From NCBI GenBank assembly GCA_963666415.2, contig CAXXPD010000003.1, forward strand, positions 3,410,001 to 3,474,000: a DNA stretch of 64,000 nt. Reading direction: 5' to 3'. A program made the position numbers and the translations under genes. The stretch comes from Bin87 sp963666415 (lineage in GTDB: Bacteria; Chloroflexota; Dehalococcoidia; Lucifugimonadales; UBA3495). This document shows, in pieces, positions 24,838 to 34,434 of the stretch; positions within the stretch are counted from its first letter, which is position 1, and every line of letters starts with the position of its first letter. A model generated the notes under the pieces. It saw nothing but the letters and a program-made list of their open reading frames with translations. It had not been told where the DNA came from and did not search any database.

Positions 24838-26555
24838 AACCCCAATCCACCGATAAGATGAGCGTGTCGGCGTGATGAAGGGATGAGAAAGTGCTCCCGG
24901 CTTCGGGGATAATGGTTTTTGAAACAGAAAACCGACCCGAAACAAGGAGCACCCAAAAGATGTTACCACTTGAGCACCCCGACCGCATCGACGTTGCCTT
25001 CGACGATCATCGCTGGTGGCCAATGCTGGGCTGATCCTTCCGGTCACTTTGGCCCATCATCTGGGACTGGGCGAGCTGGTGGACAACAATGTTGACCTGG
25101 GAGATGCGCCGGGTCGGGCGAATGCGGGAGACAAGTTCCTGACCTTGGTGGCCTCGGCATTGGCCGGTGGCGACTGCATCGACGACGCCGACGTGCTGCG
25201 CACCGGCGGGACGGCTAGCGCCATCGGCTGCGTAGTCAAGGCGCCATCCACCCTGGGGACCTTCCTGCGCAGTTTCCGGTGGGGCCACCGTCCGCCAACT
25301 GGATCGGGTCAGCCGGGAGCTGCTGGCCCGGGCCTGGGCGGCTGGGGCCGGACCCGGCGACGGGCCGTTGACCATCGACCTGGACTCCACCATCTGCGAG
25401 ACATACGGTCTGGCCAAGGAGGGGGCGCGCGACCACGGCTACACCGGCCAGCGAGGCTATCACCCGCTGCTGGCCGTGGCCGCCGGCACCGGCGACGTGC
25501 TGATGGCTCGGCTGCGCAAGGGCCGCGCCAACACCGTTCGGGGCGCCGCCCACTTTCTACGCGAGACGGTGGGGCGAGTACGCTACGCTGGCGCCAGAGG
25601 ACAACTCACGGTGCGGGCTGACAGCGGCTTCTACACCCACGCCATCGTCGCCGTCTGCCGCAAGATGGATGTGCGCTACTCCATCACCGTCCGCCAGCAA
25701 GCCCGCCTGCGGAATATCATCGAGGCCATACCCGAGACTGACTGGACGCCGATTCCCTACTGGATGGACGGCGCCGCCGACGTGGCGGAGACCACCTACG
25801 TCCCCTTCCAGGATGAGCCCGACGCCGCACCGGTGCGGCTCATCGTCCGGCGGGTGCAGCCCACGCCCGGCTCCCAGCTGGCCCTCTTCGCCAGCTACAG
25901 CTATCACGGCTGCATCACCGACCGAGACGGGGACACCCTGGAACTGGAGGCCGACCATCGGCGCCACGCCGAGATCGAGAACGCCATCCGAGACCTCAAG
26001 TACGGCGTCGGGCTCAACCATCTCCCCTCAGGCCGCTTCGCCGCCAACGGCGCCTGGCTGGCGGTGCAGGTGATGGCCCACAACCTGGCCCGCTGGACCG
26101 CGCGCATCGGTCTGGGTGAGCAACTGGTAACCACCAAGACCCTCCGACGACGCTTCTTCTCCCTCGCCGGACGGCTCACCCGCTCGGCGCGCCGCCTCAC
26201 TTTGCATCTGCCCCAGCGCTGGCCCTGGGAAAACCAGTTCAGTCGCGCCTTGGCTCGATTGCGAGCAATTCCACTCCCAGCCTGACGGCGGCCGTCTGCC
26301 ACTGACCCGCTATCCGGCCATCTGACCGTTCCCGCCAACTCGCGCCAACCCAGCCCGCGAAGGGCACTCCTTGCCCACCGCATCTCGAATTACGCCCGCC
26401 ATGGCCACTGCGGGCCGCCATCATCGTGCCTGGGTGCCTACTTCACGCCGCCCTCATCCCCATCTATTGGAACCTGGCCTGGCCTGTTCGCCCTCCCTTG
26501 CCCATCAACCCTGGTGTCAACTCCAGCGTACATCGCTTCGATGGATTCGGGCTTA
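24838..26555 (+). mobile_element. IS1380-like element, copy 2
   Basis: About 1.72 kb with ends AACCCCAATCCACCGA and, reversed, TAAGCCCGAATCCACCGA. An 11-bp direct repeat AAAGCATCCTT (24827-24837 and 26556-26566) brackets it exactly, which I read as the target duplication. The transposase gene is broken. Confidence 0.8.
24961..26285 (+). pseudogene. IS1380 family transposase, copy 2, two frameshifts
   Basis: Compared with copy 1, one C is missing near 25010 (CATCGCTGGTGG versus CACCGCCTGGTGG), which puts the start ATG 24961 out of frame, and one C is added near 25290 (GGCCACCGTCCGCC versus GGCCACGTCCGCC). From about 25368 to 26285 the frame is intact and holds all catalytic residues (TIDLDSTICETYG, VRADSGFYT, RRHAEIENAIRD). 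A fragment from an internal start could be made but would lack the N-terminal DNA-binding part. Confidence 0.8.
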
Positions 26556-26563
26556 AAAGCATC

Positions 26564-26592
26564 CTTCGACAGGCTCAGGACGAACGGGAAGC
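26564..26592. repeat. Dispersed short palindromic repeat (CTTCGACAGGCTCAGGA type)
   Basis: CCTTCGACAGGCTCAGGACG and a few more bases. Variants occur at ~10400-10422, ~17929-17951, ~40725-40745, ~53792-53812 and ~56928-56946. Three or four of these lie inside transposase genes and break them. Confidence 0.6.
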
Positions 26593-26771
26593 CGTGGCCC
26601 GGTCCCCTACGACGTGGCTGGACCAAGGGGCAACCGAAAGGCGCAGCGCCCGGGGGCCAGCGATGACACGCCCGGTTCGGTGTGCTATGTTAGGCGGCGC
26701 AACACGGCAGAAATGCCGAACTACACCTCAGAAACTCGACCCAACAGGCGAATCATCAGGAAGGTAATACC

Positions 26772-28379
26772 ATGCCCAACATGACCGGCGGCCAGGCGCT
26801 AATGCGCTCACTGTATCTGGAGGGCGTGCGAGTCATTTTCGGGCTGCCAGGCGTGCAGCTCTACCACGCTCTGGATGCGCTGAACGACGAGCCGGGCATC
26901 CGGTTCATCGCCACCCGCCACGAGCAGGCCACCACCTATATGGCCGACGGTTACGCCCGCGCCAGCGGCGGCGTTGGCACCGCGTTGATGGTTCCCGGTC
27001 CCGGTTTGCTGAACGCGTCCGCCGGCATCAGCACGGCCTTCTCCGCGTCATCGCCGGTGCTGGTGGTTTGCGGGCAGATTGAACGCGACCTGATCGGCTC
27101 CGACCGCGGGATGCTGCACGAAGTCAACGACCAGCAGGATACCATCCGCCCCATCACCAAGTACGTGGAGCGAATCATGACGCCCGAAGCGGCCCCCGGC
27201 GCGGTCCACGAGGCGTTCCGTCAGCTGACCACCGGGCGGCCTCGTCCGGTGGAGGTCGAGATGCCGCCGGAAACGATGGCCGACGTAGCCCCCGTAACCC
27301 TGTTCGAGTCCGAACGCTACCCCACGCCCTCCGCGCCGGCCGAGCGGGTATCCGAGGCGGCGCGCATTTTGCGTGAAGCGCGTCAGCCTTTGATCTGGGC
27401 CGGCGGCGGCGTGATCTCGTCGGAAGCGTCTGCGGAACTGGTGCGGCTGGCGGAGCGGCTCCAGGCCCCCGTCATCACCACCGCCGAGGGCAAAGGTGCC
27501 ATCAGCGACCGGCATCCGTTGGCGCTGGGCGCGCTGCGACTCCGCAACGATCCCGTAGCCAAATCAGAACCCAACTTCGACGTCATTCTGAGTGTGGGCA
27601 GCCGGATGGCCTTCCCGGCGTGGCTGGACGGCCAGCAGGTCGTGCAAATTGACATCGACCCCGACGAATTGGGCCGCAACTGGGAAAACACCTACGGGCT
27701 GGCCGGCGACGCCGGCACGGTGATGGCTCAGGTGGACGCCGAGCTGGCCGGAACGATGACCGAAGCCCGCCCATCTTTTGCCGCCGATGCCGCCGCACTG
27801 CGCGCGCGCCGCGCCGAATCCGCGCTGCGTCCCGAGCCTCAGGAGTCCTACCTGGCAGCAGTGCGCGCTGCCGTGCCCGACGACGGCATCCTGGTATCCG
27901 GAATGACCCAGCTGGGCTACTACGCCCGCGCCTTCTGGCCCACCTACGAACCGCGCACGTTCATCACGTCCAGCTACTCGGGCAATCTTGGGTATGCGTA
28001 CCCCACCGCGCTGGGCGCCAAGGTAGCCCAACCCGATCGTCCGGTCGTGGCTTTGTGCGGCGATGGCGGCTTCCTGTTCAACTCGCAGGAGCTGGCGACG
28101 GCGGTGCAGCACGGAATCAACGCCGTGGCCGTGGTTTTCAACGACAACGCCTACGGCAACGTGCTGCGCGACCAAGTAAACCGTTTCGGCGGGCGCACCG
28201 TGGGCGCGGCCCTGCACAACCCCGATTTCGTCAAGCTTGCGGAGGCTTACGGTGCGCGTGGCGTCAGAGTCCAGGGCCCCGAAGCACTGGAATCGGCGGT
28301 CCGCGAGGCCCTCACCATTGACGCCCCCAGCCTGATCGAAGTGCCTGTGGAGATGATGCCAACACCGTTTGAGGGGTAG
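26772..28379 (+). CDS. Thiamine-diphosphate-dependent enzyme, acetolactate synthase-like
   Basis: 535 aa with the three-domain TPP layout. The Pyr domain has RHEQATTYMADGYAR with catalytic Glu51. The central DHS-like domain includes PLIWAGGGVISSEAS. The PP domain has the ThDP motif CGDGGFLFNSQEL (Gly430-Asp431-Gly432) ... VVFNDNAYGN. The FAD-binding consensus of true acetolactate synthase is weak, so this may be a decarboxylase, carboligase or oxalyl/benzoylformate-type enzyme. GGAAGG lies 8 bp before ATG. It stands alone downstream of an IS1380-like copy. Substrate unknown. Confidence 0.85.
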   Translation: MPNMTGGQALMRSLYLEGVRVIFGLPGVQLYHALDALNDEPGIRFIATRHEQATTYMADGYARASGGVGTALMVPGPGLLNASAGISTAFSASSPVLVVCGQIERDLIGSDRGMLHEVNDQQDTIRPITKYVERIMTPEAAPGAVHEAFRQLTTGRPRPVEVEMPPETMADVAPVTLFESERYPTPSAPAERVSEAARILREARQPLIWAGGGVISSEASAELVRLAERLQAPVITTAEGKGAISDRHPLALGALRLRNDPVAKSEPNFDVILSVGSRMAFPAWLDGQQVVQIDIDPDELGRNWENTYGLAGDAGTVMAQVDAELAGTMTEARPSFAADAAALRARRAESALRPEPQESYLAAVRAAVPDDGILVSGMTQLGYYARAFWPTYEPRTFITSSYSGNLGYAYPTALGAKVAQPDRPVVALCGDGGFLFNSQELATAVQHGINAVAVVFNDNAYGNVLRDQVNRFGGRTVGAALHNPDFVKLAEAYGARGVRVQGPEALESAVREALTIDAPSLIEVPVEMMPTPFEG

Positions 28380-28570
28380 GGGGCGTTATGGGCGTCCCTA
28401 ACACCCTCCAACAACGCCAGTTACGCCCAACGCCAATTACGCCAGAAGTCGGAGCCGGCACAGGCCTGTCGCGCTATTTCTGCCTATCGTTATTATTTAC
28501 AAATATAATGTCGCGAGGTGCGCCAAACAGGCCGCACATCTGCCGCGGGCATACACCAGGAGGCTTCCGG

Positions 28571-29695
28571 ATGTCGTTATTGCGTAGTGGCGGGGTTGTT
28601 TTCGCCCTGGTGTCGCTGATGACCTTGCTCACTGTGGTCGCCTGCGGATCGGATGGCGATGAGGGCGCAAGCCCAGTGGCGCCGCCAGAGATTCCCACGG
28701 ATACTCCAGTACCAACCGACACGCCGGTGCCTCCTACCGATACAGCGGTACCACCAACTGACACTCCGGTGCCTCCCACCGATACGCCAGTCCCGCCTCC
28801 GACGGACACTCCCGTTCCGCCAACTGACACACCGGAACCGACCGCGGTACGCCAGCTGGTTCCAACACCCACGCCACACCCGGGGCCGTTCACGTCGGTG
28901 GGCGCCGGAGAGCTTCACACATGCGGAGTACGCCAAAACGGGATAATCCAGTGCTGGGGCAAGAATCAACAGGGGCAGGCCGACGCTCCGGAGGGACAAG
29001 ATTTCGTCGCCGTTACCGGTGGTCACGAGCACACCTGCGGGCTGCGCAAAGACAACTCTGTGACCTGTTGGGGCGAAGAGTTCCTCGGTCGTCTGGAAGT
29101 ACCTGATGAGGAATTCGTTGCCATCGACGCCGGCGGCACCCATACGTGTGGTATCGTCGCCGACCAGACCATCGTGTGTTGGGGCGAAAACAAGGACGGA
29201 CGCTCCACTGCCCCTCCGGGCTTCTACAAGGCTGTGGCCGCCGGCGACGAGCACACGTGCGGCATCAGGCAATCCGGACAGGTAGTTTGCTGGGGCGGCA
29301 ACAACTACGGCCAGGTGCGGCAAGCCCCGTCCGGCGAGTACGTAACGCTGTCCGCCGGCGGATTCCACACTTGCGCGATAGCAATCAACGGCTCGTTGGC
29401 CTGCTGGGGTTCGGACACCGGCCAACAATTGGGCGTCGAATCGGGACGTTATACGTCAGTGGGAGCCGGCAGCGACCACACCTGCGCAGTGAACATAGAC
29501 GGATTGCTGGTGTGCTGGGGGGACAACCCGAATAATCTGCACAACCTGCCGTCGGACAGCTCCGCCAAACCGCCGGAGGGAACCTTCAAAGCATTGACTA
29601 CGGGCGCGGAACATAATTGCGCCATCGACATCGACAATATCGTCCATTGCTGGGGATGGGACAATTTCAACCAGGCCAAACCACCCCGGCAGTAA
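28571..29695 (+). CDS. RCC1-repeat lipoprotein
   Basis: 374 aa, start supported by AGGAGG 7 bp upstream. Lipobox TVVAC (Cys25) after a hydrophobic signal, then a Pro/Thr linker of TDTPVPPTDT-type repeats (~40-95), then seven repeats of about 40 residues with the pattern HTCGxxxxxxxxCWGxNxxGQ (for example HTCGVRQNGIIQCWGKNQQG). These are RCC1/alpha-tubulin-suppressor repeats forming a beta-propeller, here each with a Cys pair that could form disulphides. Surface-exposed binding protein; ligand unknown. Intact. Confidence 0.85.
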   Translation: MSLLRSGGVVFALVSLMTLLTVVACGSDGDEGASPVAPPEIPTDTPVPTDTPVPPTDTAVPPTDTPVPPTDTPVPPPTDTPVPPTDTPEPTAVRQLVPTPTPHPGPFTSVGAGELHTCGVRQNGIIQCWGKNQQGQADAPEGQDFVAVTGGHEHTCGLRKDNSVTCWGEEFLGRLEVPDEEFVAIDAGGTHTCGIVADQTIVCWGENKDGRSTAPPGFYKAVAAGDEHTCGIRQSGQVVCWGGNNYGQVRQAPSGEYVTLSAGGFHTCAIAINGSLACWGSDTGQQLGVESGRYTSVGAGSDHTCAVNIDGLLVCWGDNPNNLHNLPSDSSAKPPEGTFKALTTGAEHNCAIDIDNIVHCWGWDNFNQAKPPRQ

Positions 29696-30180
29696 CCGCC
29701 TGCGTCAACGCGCTGCGCGACCAGGTGAGCCGTTACGGCGGACCCGCGGTAAGCGCAAAAAACCAGTGGACTCGCCCGTCCTCACGACACACCAACTGGA
29801 GCCTGCCGTCCCATCCACCCATACCCGCCGAAAACCGCTGACACCTCGCGCCGTAGCACATAAACGCCTAACGCGTCTATCCTGATACCCGCCAAGGCAT
29901 GGCAGCTGTTTCATCCCATTACCAGAGAGCCAGGATCACTTATCGACGGCCAACCCCATCAGTAATAAATCGCAACCGGTCCAGGTGGCAATTCGCCGAT
30001 ATCCGACCCACGTACCAAACGACGGAGCCCCACTGGATCGCCGGGACTGTTCGGACCCGCGTGGTGGGGATGCAACCAAACAGCCAGCCGACACACCAAA
30101 CCACACCAGACCAACCGGCCAACAGCCACAAGTTGGGGGTCGGTTTCAAACCTGCCCACCACACCACCAGGGGGGGCCGC
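29696..30180. other. Region without a supported gene
   Basis: About 485 bp between the RCC1 lipoprotein and the hic module. No open frame looks natural. The last part (30080-30180) is CA-rich and lacks clear promoter boxes. Confidence 0.4.
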
Positions 30181-30363
30181 ATGGTCAGACAACTTACGGC
30201 TATCATTGAGCGCGAGGACGACATGTACGTCGCACTCTGCCCGGAGTTGGCCATCGCCAGCCAGGGCGATTCCGTTACGGAAGCCCGCGATAACCTGAAG
30301 GAGGCGTTGGAGCTGTTTTTCGAAACGGCTGCCAAACCTGAAATCCGGCGTAGGTTACAATAA
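30181..30363 (+). CDS. HicB-like antitoxin, first copy
   Basis: 60 aa: MVRQLTAIIEREDDMYVALC, then PELAIASQGDSVTEARDNLK and EALELFFE. This is the partial RNase-H-like fold of HicB (beta-beta-beta-alpha) with the typical SxGDSxxEAxxNLxEAl motif. No DNA-binding tail is present. It lies 14 bp ahead of a second HicB-like gene. Confidence 0.75.
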   Translation: MVRQLTAIIEREDDMYVALCPELAIASQGDSVTEARDNLKEALELFFETAAKPEIRRRLQ

Positions 30364-30377
30364 AAGAGGTGAACTCT

Positions 30378-30584
30378 ATGCGGCAAGTGGTTCTCTACCC
30401 AGGGGACGATGGTTATTGGGTTGTTGAATGCACCAGTCTGCCTGGCTGCGTCAGCCAGGGCGGAACCAAGCAGGAAGCGATTGCAAACATCAAGGAAGCC
30501 ATCGAAGCGTACGTCGGTGCCCTTGAGGAAGACGGCTTGCCGGTTCCAGAGGAGCGGTTTGAAACGTTGGTCGTCGCAGTATGA
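30378..30584 (+). CDS. hicB: HicB-like antitoxin, second copy
   Basis: 68 aa: MRQVVLYPGDDGYWVVECTS, then LPGCVSQGGTKQEAIANIKE and AIEAYVGALEEDG. A clear HicB core with the GCxSQGxTxxEAxxNIxEAI signature. The start has AAGAGGTG about 7 bp upstream. Its stop overlaps the start of hicA (ATGA at 30581-30584), the usual coupling of this toxin-antitoxin type. Confidence 0.85.
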   Translation: MRQVVLYPGDDGYWVVECTSLPGCVSQGGTKQEAIANIKEAIEAYVGALEEDGLPVPEERFETLVVAV

Positions 30585-30804
30585 CCAGCAGAGTGCCCCG
30601 GATTTCGGGGCATGAATGCGTCCGCGCCCTAGCCAGAGTTGGATTTTATATCAGGCGTCAGCACGGCAGCCACATCATCATCCGCCGCGACGATCCCTTC
30701 GCTCAACTTGTGGTTCCCGACACCGGGAACTGGATACAGGTACGCTCCGCGCCATCGTAAGACAAGCCGAATTGAGCGTAACGGAATTCTCACGATTGCT
30801 GTGA
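30581..30804 (+). pseudogene. hicA: HicA mRNA interferase toxin, frameshifted
   Basis: From ATG 30581 the frame reads MTSRVPRISGHECVRALARV, GFYIRRQHGSHIIIRRDDP and FAQLVVPD, then leaves the family sequence. In the next frame it continues HRELDTGTLRAIVRQAELSV and ends at 30804. Restoring one C in GACACCGGGAAC (~30720-30724) would join VVPDHRELDTGTL, a normal HicA. The catalytic His (GSH) lies before the shift, but the C-terminal helix is lost. The toxin is therefore probably inactive while two antitoxins remain. Confidence 0.75.
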
Positions 30805-30923
30805 CCATCAAGGTCTTGAGTTTACCCCTACCCCCACTCCCATTGTGCTATTATTCCCGCATGCGGCGTTCTGCGCCGGGAAGCCTTCCGCTTTACGACT
30901 TTCGCACAAATCAGGAGGTTATT

Positions 30924-31910
30924 ATGTCTGGAAACTACACTATCAGCGTAGGCACCATCGGAGGCGGCCTGTCCGTCAGCCCAGACGGTGGCGAATCCTG
31001 GAACCGTATCCGCAACCCGCTGCCCAGCGAGTGCAACATCCGCGCGCTGGCCGTCGACCCCAACGACCGGCACCGTATCTACGCCGGCTCCGATACCGGC
31101 CTGTTCCGCTCCGACGACAACGGCTTCACCTGGGAATATGTCGAATCTCCCATGGACGACCTGCAAATCTGGTCGGTGGGAGTTGACCCGTATGACAGCG
31201 ACACGGTGTTTGTGGGCACGCGCCCCAACGCGTTCCGCTCCCGAGATGGCGGCAAGAGTTGGGAAGAGCTGGACCTGGGCGTAAGGATGCCCTGTCCCAT
31301 CGGCACGCCGCGCACGACCAACATCATCGTTGACCCTCGGGACACCCGCACCGTGTGGGCCGGCATTGAGGTTGACGGCGTGTACCGCAGCCTGGACGGT
31401 GGCGACAACTGGACGCGCCTGCCCGACTTGGGCCCCGACCCGTTCCACGGCGACATCCACGGCATGGCCCTCAAACCCGGCCCAGAGTCCGCCATCTACT
31501 GCACCACGCCCTTTGGCATCTCCACCAGCAGCGACGAGGGAGAGAGCTGGGAGCTGCACGAGTTCCCACGCTTCCACGCCGAAGACCAGCGTTCCTACTG
31601 CCGCGGCATGGTAATCAAGCCCGACAACCCCAACGTGATGTTCGTTGGCAACGGCGATACCATCCCCGGCGTAACCGGCACCATCCGCCGCACTCGCGAC
31701 GCTGGCGCCTCCTGGGACGCTCCGGAACTGTCGACGACGCCCAACTCGGTGGTGTACTGGTTTGCCGCCAGCAATCACGTCCAGGATGTCATGGTCGCCG
31801 CCAGCATCTACGGCTACGTGTACGTCAGCTCCGACGGGGGCGATAGCTGGGACAAGCTGCAGAAGGAGTTTGGCGAAATCCGTTCGCTGGCTCTGACGCC
31901 CAACAACTAG
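30924..31910 (+). CDS. Asp-box (BNR/sialidase-type) beta-propeller protein
   Basis: 328 aa, AGGAGG 6 bp before ATG 30924. Seven Asp-box motifs SxDxGxxW are visible: SPDGGESW, SDDNGFTW, SRDGGKSW, SLDGGDNW, SSDEGESW, TRDAGASW and SSDGGDSW, spaced ~45 residues. This is the fold of sortilin/VPS10 and photosynthesis-factor-like propellers. No signal peptide, so cytosolic, unlike sialidases, and the catalytic Arg triad is not evident. Likely a ligand-binding or scaffold propeller common in Chloroflexota; exact role unknown. Confidence 0.8.
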   Translation: MSGNYTISVGTIGGGLSVSPDGGESWNRIRNPLPSECNIRALAVDPNDRHRIYAGSDTGLFRSDDNGFTWEYVESPMDDLQIWSVGVDPYDSDTVFVGTRPNAFRSRDGGKSWEELDLGVRMPCPIGTPRTTNIIVDPRDTRTVWAGIEVDGVYRSLDGGDNWTRLPDLGPDPFHGDIHGMALKPGPESAIYCTTPFGISTSSDEGESWELHEFPRFHAEDQRSYCRGMVIKPDNPNVMFVGNGDTIPGVTGTIRRTRDAGASWDAPELSTTPNSVVYWFAASNHVQDVMVAASIYGYVYVSSDGGDSWDKLQKEFGEIRSLALTPNN

Positions 31911-32093
31911 GGGAACTGCTCTAACCCTGACCCTCTTCCAAAAGGGCCCTCTCCAAAAGGGCCGGGGACTAGTCCAATTCAGCGTATTCTGCTGGCTCCT
32001 TCCTGATCGGGAGGGGCCAGTTTCCGTGCTACAATTTTGCCGCCCGGCATACGCTGATCATCAACAATTGACATATCCCCCAGGAGCGTTCCG

Positions 32094-32963
32094 ATGCCCA
32101 CTTTTGACTCCGACGGCGTTCAGATTTTTTGCCAATCCACCGGCGAGGGTTTCCCGCTGATCTGGAGCCATGAGTTTGCCGGCTCTTACGAGAGTTGGGA
32201 GCAGCAGGTGCGCTATTTCAGCCATCGCTACCAGGTCATCACGTACAACGATCGCGGCTATCCGCCCTCCGAGGTACCCACCGATCCGGAGGCGTATTCG
32301 CAGGACATCACCATCGAAGACCTGCGCCGGCTGATGGACCATCTGGGGCTGGAAGAGGCGTACATCGGCGGCCTGTCGATGGGCGGCAACGTTGCGCTCA
32401 ACTTCGCCCTGCGCTATCCGGAGCGGTGCCAGGGCATCATCGTGGCATCGGCGGGATCAGGCACCACCCACAACGACGCCTTCCGGTCGGGCGGCGAAGC
32501 GATGGCGGCGCGAATGCTGGCCGAGGGCACGCCTCCGGTGATGAAGGACTACGGCAGCGGCCCGACGCGGGTGCAGTTGCAGCGGAAAGACCCCCGGGGC
32601 TACGAGGAGTTCATGCGCCTGCTGCTGGGGCACAACGCCCGGGGCGCGGCCTACACCTTCCGCGGCGTGCAGCTGAAGCGTCCCACGATTGACCAGCTCA
32701 TCCCGCAGATGAACGCCCTGCAGGTGCCCACGCTCATCATGATTGGCGACGAAGACGACCCGTGCGTCGAGCCGAGCATCATGATGAAAAGGGCGATTCC
32801 GTACAGCGGTCTGGCGGTGCTGCCGCAATGTGGGCACGCCATCAACCTGGAAGAGCCGGCGCTGTTCAATCAACTGGTGTCCGACTTCCTGACCGCCGTC
32901 GAAGCCGGGAAATGGGCCGAGCATTCACTGGGCGAAACGCCGTACACCACCGGCTCAAGGTAA
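32094..32963 (+). CDS. Alpha/beta hydrolase
   Basis: 289 aa. Core fold with oxyanion region WSHEFAGS, nucleophile elbow GGLSMGG (Ser95), acid in MIGDEDDPC and His in PQCGHAINLEEP near residue 247. CCAGGAG lies ~8 bp before ATG. The lid segment (~125-190) is unspecific. It may be an esterase, a lactonase or a C-C bond hydrolase; no dehalogenase-type Asp nucleophile is seen. It is followed by a cluster of hairpins and a convergent LLM gene. Confidence 0.85.
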   Translation: MPTFDSDGVQIFCQSTGEGFPLIWSHEFAGSYESWEQQVRYFSHRYQVITYNDRGYPPSEVPTDPEAYSQDITIEDLRRLMDHLGLEEAYIGGLSMGGNVALNFALRYPERCQGIIVASAGSGTTHNDAFRSGGEAMAARMLAEGTPPVMKDYGSGPTRVQLQRKDPRGYEEFMRLLLGHNARGAAYTFRGVQLKRPTIDQLIPQMNALQVPTLIMIGDEDDPCVEPSIMMKRAIPYSGLAVLPQCGHAINLEEPALFNQLVSDFLTAVEAGKWAEHSLGETPYTTGSR

Positions 32964-32974
32964 AGACGCCCCTC

Positions 32975-33095
32975 ACCCCAACCCCTCTCCCACAACGGGA
33001 GAGGGGCTTTTTCTTGGCGGCGAGTTGTTCCCTCTCCCTTGATGGGAGAGGGGCTTTTCCGCCGGTGGGCTGTCTCTGCTCATTTGATGGGAGAG
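32975..33095. terminator. Cluster of CCCTCTCCC/GGGAGAGGG hairpins
   Basis: At least two clear stems: CCCCTCTCCC with GGGAGAGGGG (followed by CTTTTTCTT) and CCCTCTCCC with GGGAGAGGGG (followed by CTTTT). A third GGGAGAGGGG near 33090 lacks an adjacent partner arm. The T-runs make them credible terminators between convergent genes, and the same arms recur at 40765-40793 and 40992-41020. Confidence 0.65.
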
Positions 33096-33102
33096 GGGCT
33101 TT

Positions 33103-34005
33103 CTAACTTCCCCAGCCGACGGGGATAACCTCCCGGAATTGCTGCATGGCTTCTATGTGGTGGCTTACGGAGCTTAACGGGCCACGGCGGGCTTCGGCCA
33201 TGATGTGGGTGGCTCCCAGGTCGCGCCACCCTTCCGCCTCGGCCAGCCACTCCTCCGGTGACTTGCCCGGCATCCGGAGCCGTCCGGCGAGGCCAACGTC
33301 CTCGGGTTGACGACCAGCCTCGGCGATGTAGGTTTCCATCTTGCCCAACACCGCCCTGGCCGTGTCGTCCGGTCCGAAGCTGGGGAACCAGCCATCACCC
33401 ATGCGGGCGATGCGACGCAAAACCACATCACGCGGCACCGGGCCGGCGCTCCCGCCAGCACCAAACCATACCGGAATGGGACGCTGGACGGGCAACGGCT
33501 TGATGCCGGCGGAACGCACCGAATGCCACCGCCCGTCGAAGTCCACCACATCCTGCGTCCACAGGGCGCGCATCAGGTTGATTTGCTCCTCGGAACGGAC
33601 GCCGCGGTTGGAGAAGTCTTCGCCCAGAGCCTCAAATTCCACATGGTTCCAGCCCACGCCGATGCCCAGCGTAAGGCGACCGCCGCTGAGCACATCAATC
33701 TCCGCGGCCTGCTTGGCAACCAGCGCCGTCTGACGTTGCGGCAGGATAAGGATGCCCGTAACCAGCCGGATTTTGGTGGTAATGGCCGAAATGAAGGCCA
33801 GCGTCGTTAGCGATTCGTGGACGACGCTGTGGTGGGTGTAGTAGCTATCCTGCACGTGCTGGTGGTGGTCCGGGTCTGCGCCCAACACATGGTCGGCGAT
33901 GAACAGGTAATCAAACTGCATCTCCTCGACTGCCTGCACGTACTCGCGAATCGAACCGGCATCGGGGCCAATCTCGGTTTGGGGGAATATTGCGCCAATT
34001 TGCAT
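33103..34005 (-). CDS. LLM class (luciferase-like) flavin/F420-dependent oxidoreductase
   Basis: 300 aa. The start is set at 34005, with GGAGG 6 bp upstream (MQIGAIFPQTEIGPDAGSIR). TIM-barrel features: YLFIADHVLGAD, TKIRLVTGILILPQR, AKQAAEIDVLSGGRLTLGIG and GWNHVEFEALG. The pattern belongs to the TIGR03619-like F420-dependent LLM group, which oxidises alcohols or reduces C=C bonds with F420, but FMN use cannot be excluded. Reads toward the alpha/beta hydrolase. Confidence 0.88.
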   Translation of the reverse strand: MQIGAIFPQTEIGPDAGSIREYVQAVEEMQFDYLFIADHVLGADPDHHQHVQDSYYTHHSVVHESLTTLAFISAITTKIRLVTGILILPQRQTALVAKQAAEIDVLSGGRLTLGIGVGWNHVEFEALGEDFSNRGVRSEEQINLMRALWTQDVVDFDGRWHSVRSAGIKPLPVQRPIPVWFGAGGSAGPVPRDVVLRRIARMGDGWFPSFGPDDTARAVLGKMETYIAEAGRQPEDVGLAGRLRMPGKSPEEWLAEAEGWRDLGATHIMAEARRGPLSSVSHHIEAMQQFREVIPVGWGS

Positions 34006-34434
34006 CGGTACCTCCGAGGGTAGCGTGGGAATTTGTCTCGTGCGTGCCCACCTTGTCATTGCGAGCGTAGCGTGGCAATCTCGCCGGCGTAGCAACGGCG
34101 GTTCGCCGATGTGGGTTCAACCTCATCGAGATTGCCACGTCCCTAGAAATCTGGCCGGAAACCCCGATTCTCCTCAAGCCGTTATTTTCTTGACGTCGAT
34201 TACCGATGTAATGATGGGGTCTTGAAACGTATTGCATACACTATCACGCCGAATACGGCTGTAATACGTCTGCTTGGCGTAGTGCAAAACCCGGCCAATG
34301 GCTTTCCGGCCAGACCTCTAGACGAGCTCGGGATGAGCGGGCGCTCCTCGTTATGACAGATTAAAGTGGGCTTGTGTAACGGGCATTTGTTGGATGACGT
34401 CGCTCCATAGCGGGGAGGGCGCTCACTCTTTGCG
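34006..34434. repeat. Intergenic region with a dispersed inverted repeat
   Basis: About 430 bp without a supported gene. CGTGGCAATCTCG at 34071-34083 and CGAGATTGCCACG at 34127-34139 are perfect 13-bp inverted arms. This GAGATTGCCACG sequence is a common dispersed palindrome in many environmental genomes. Confidence 0.55.
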
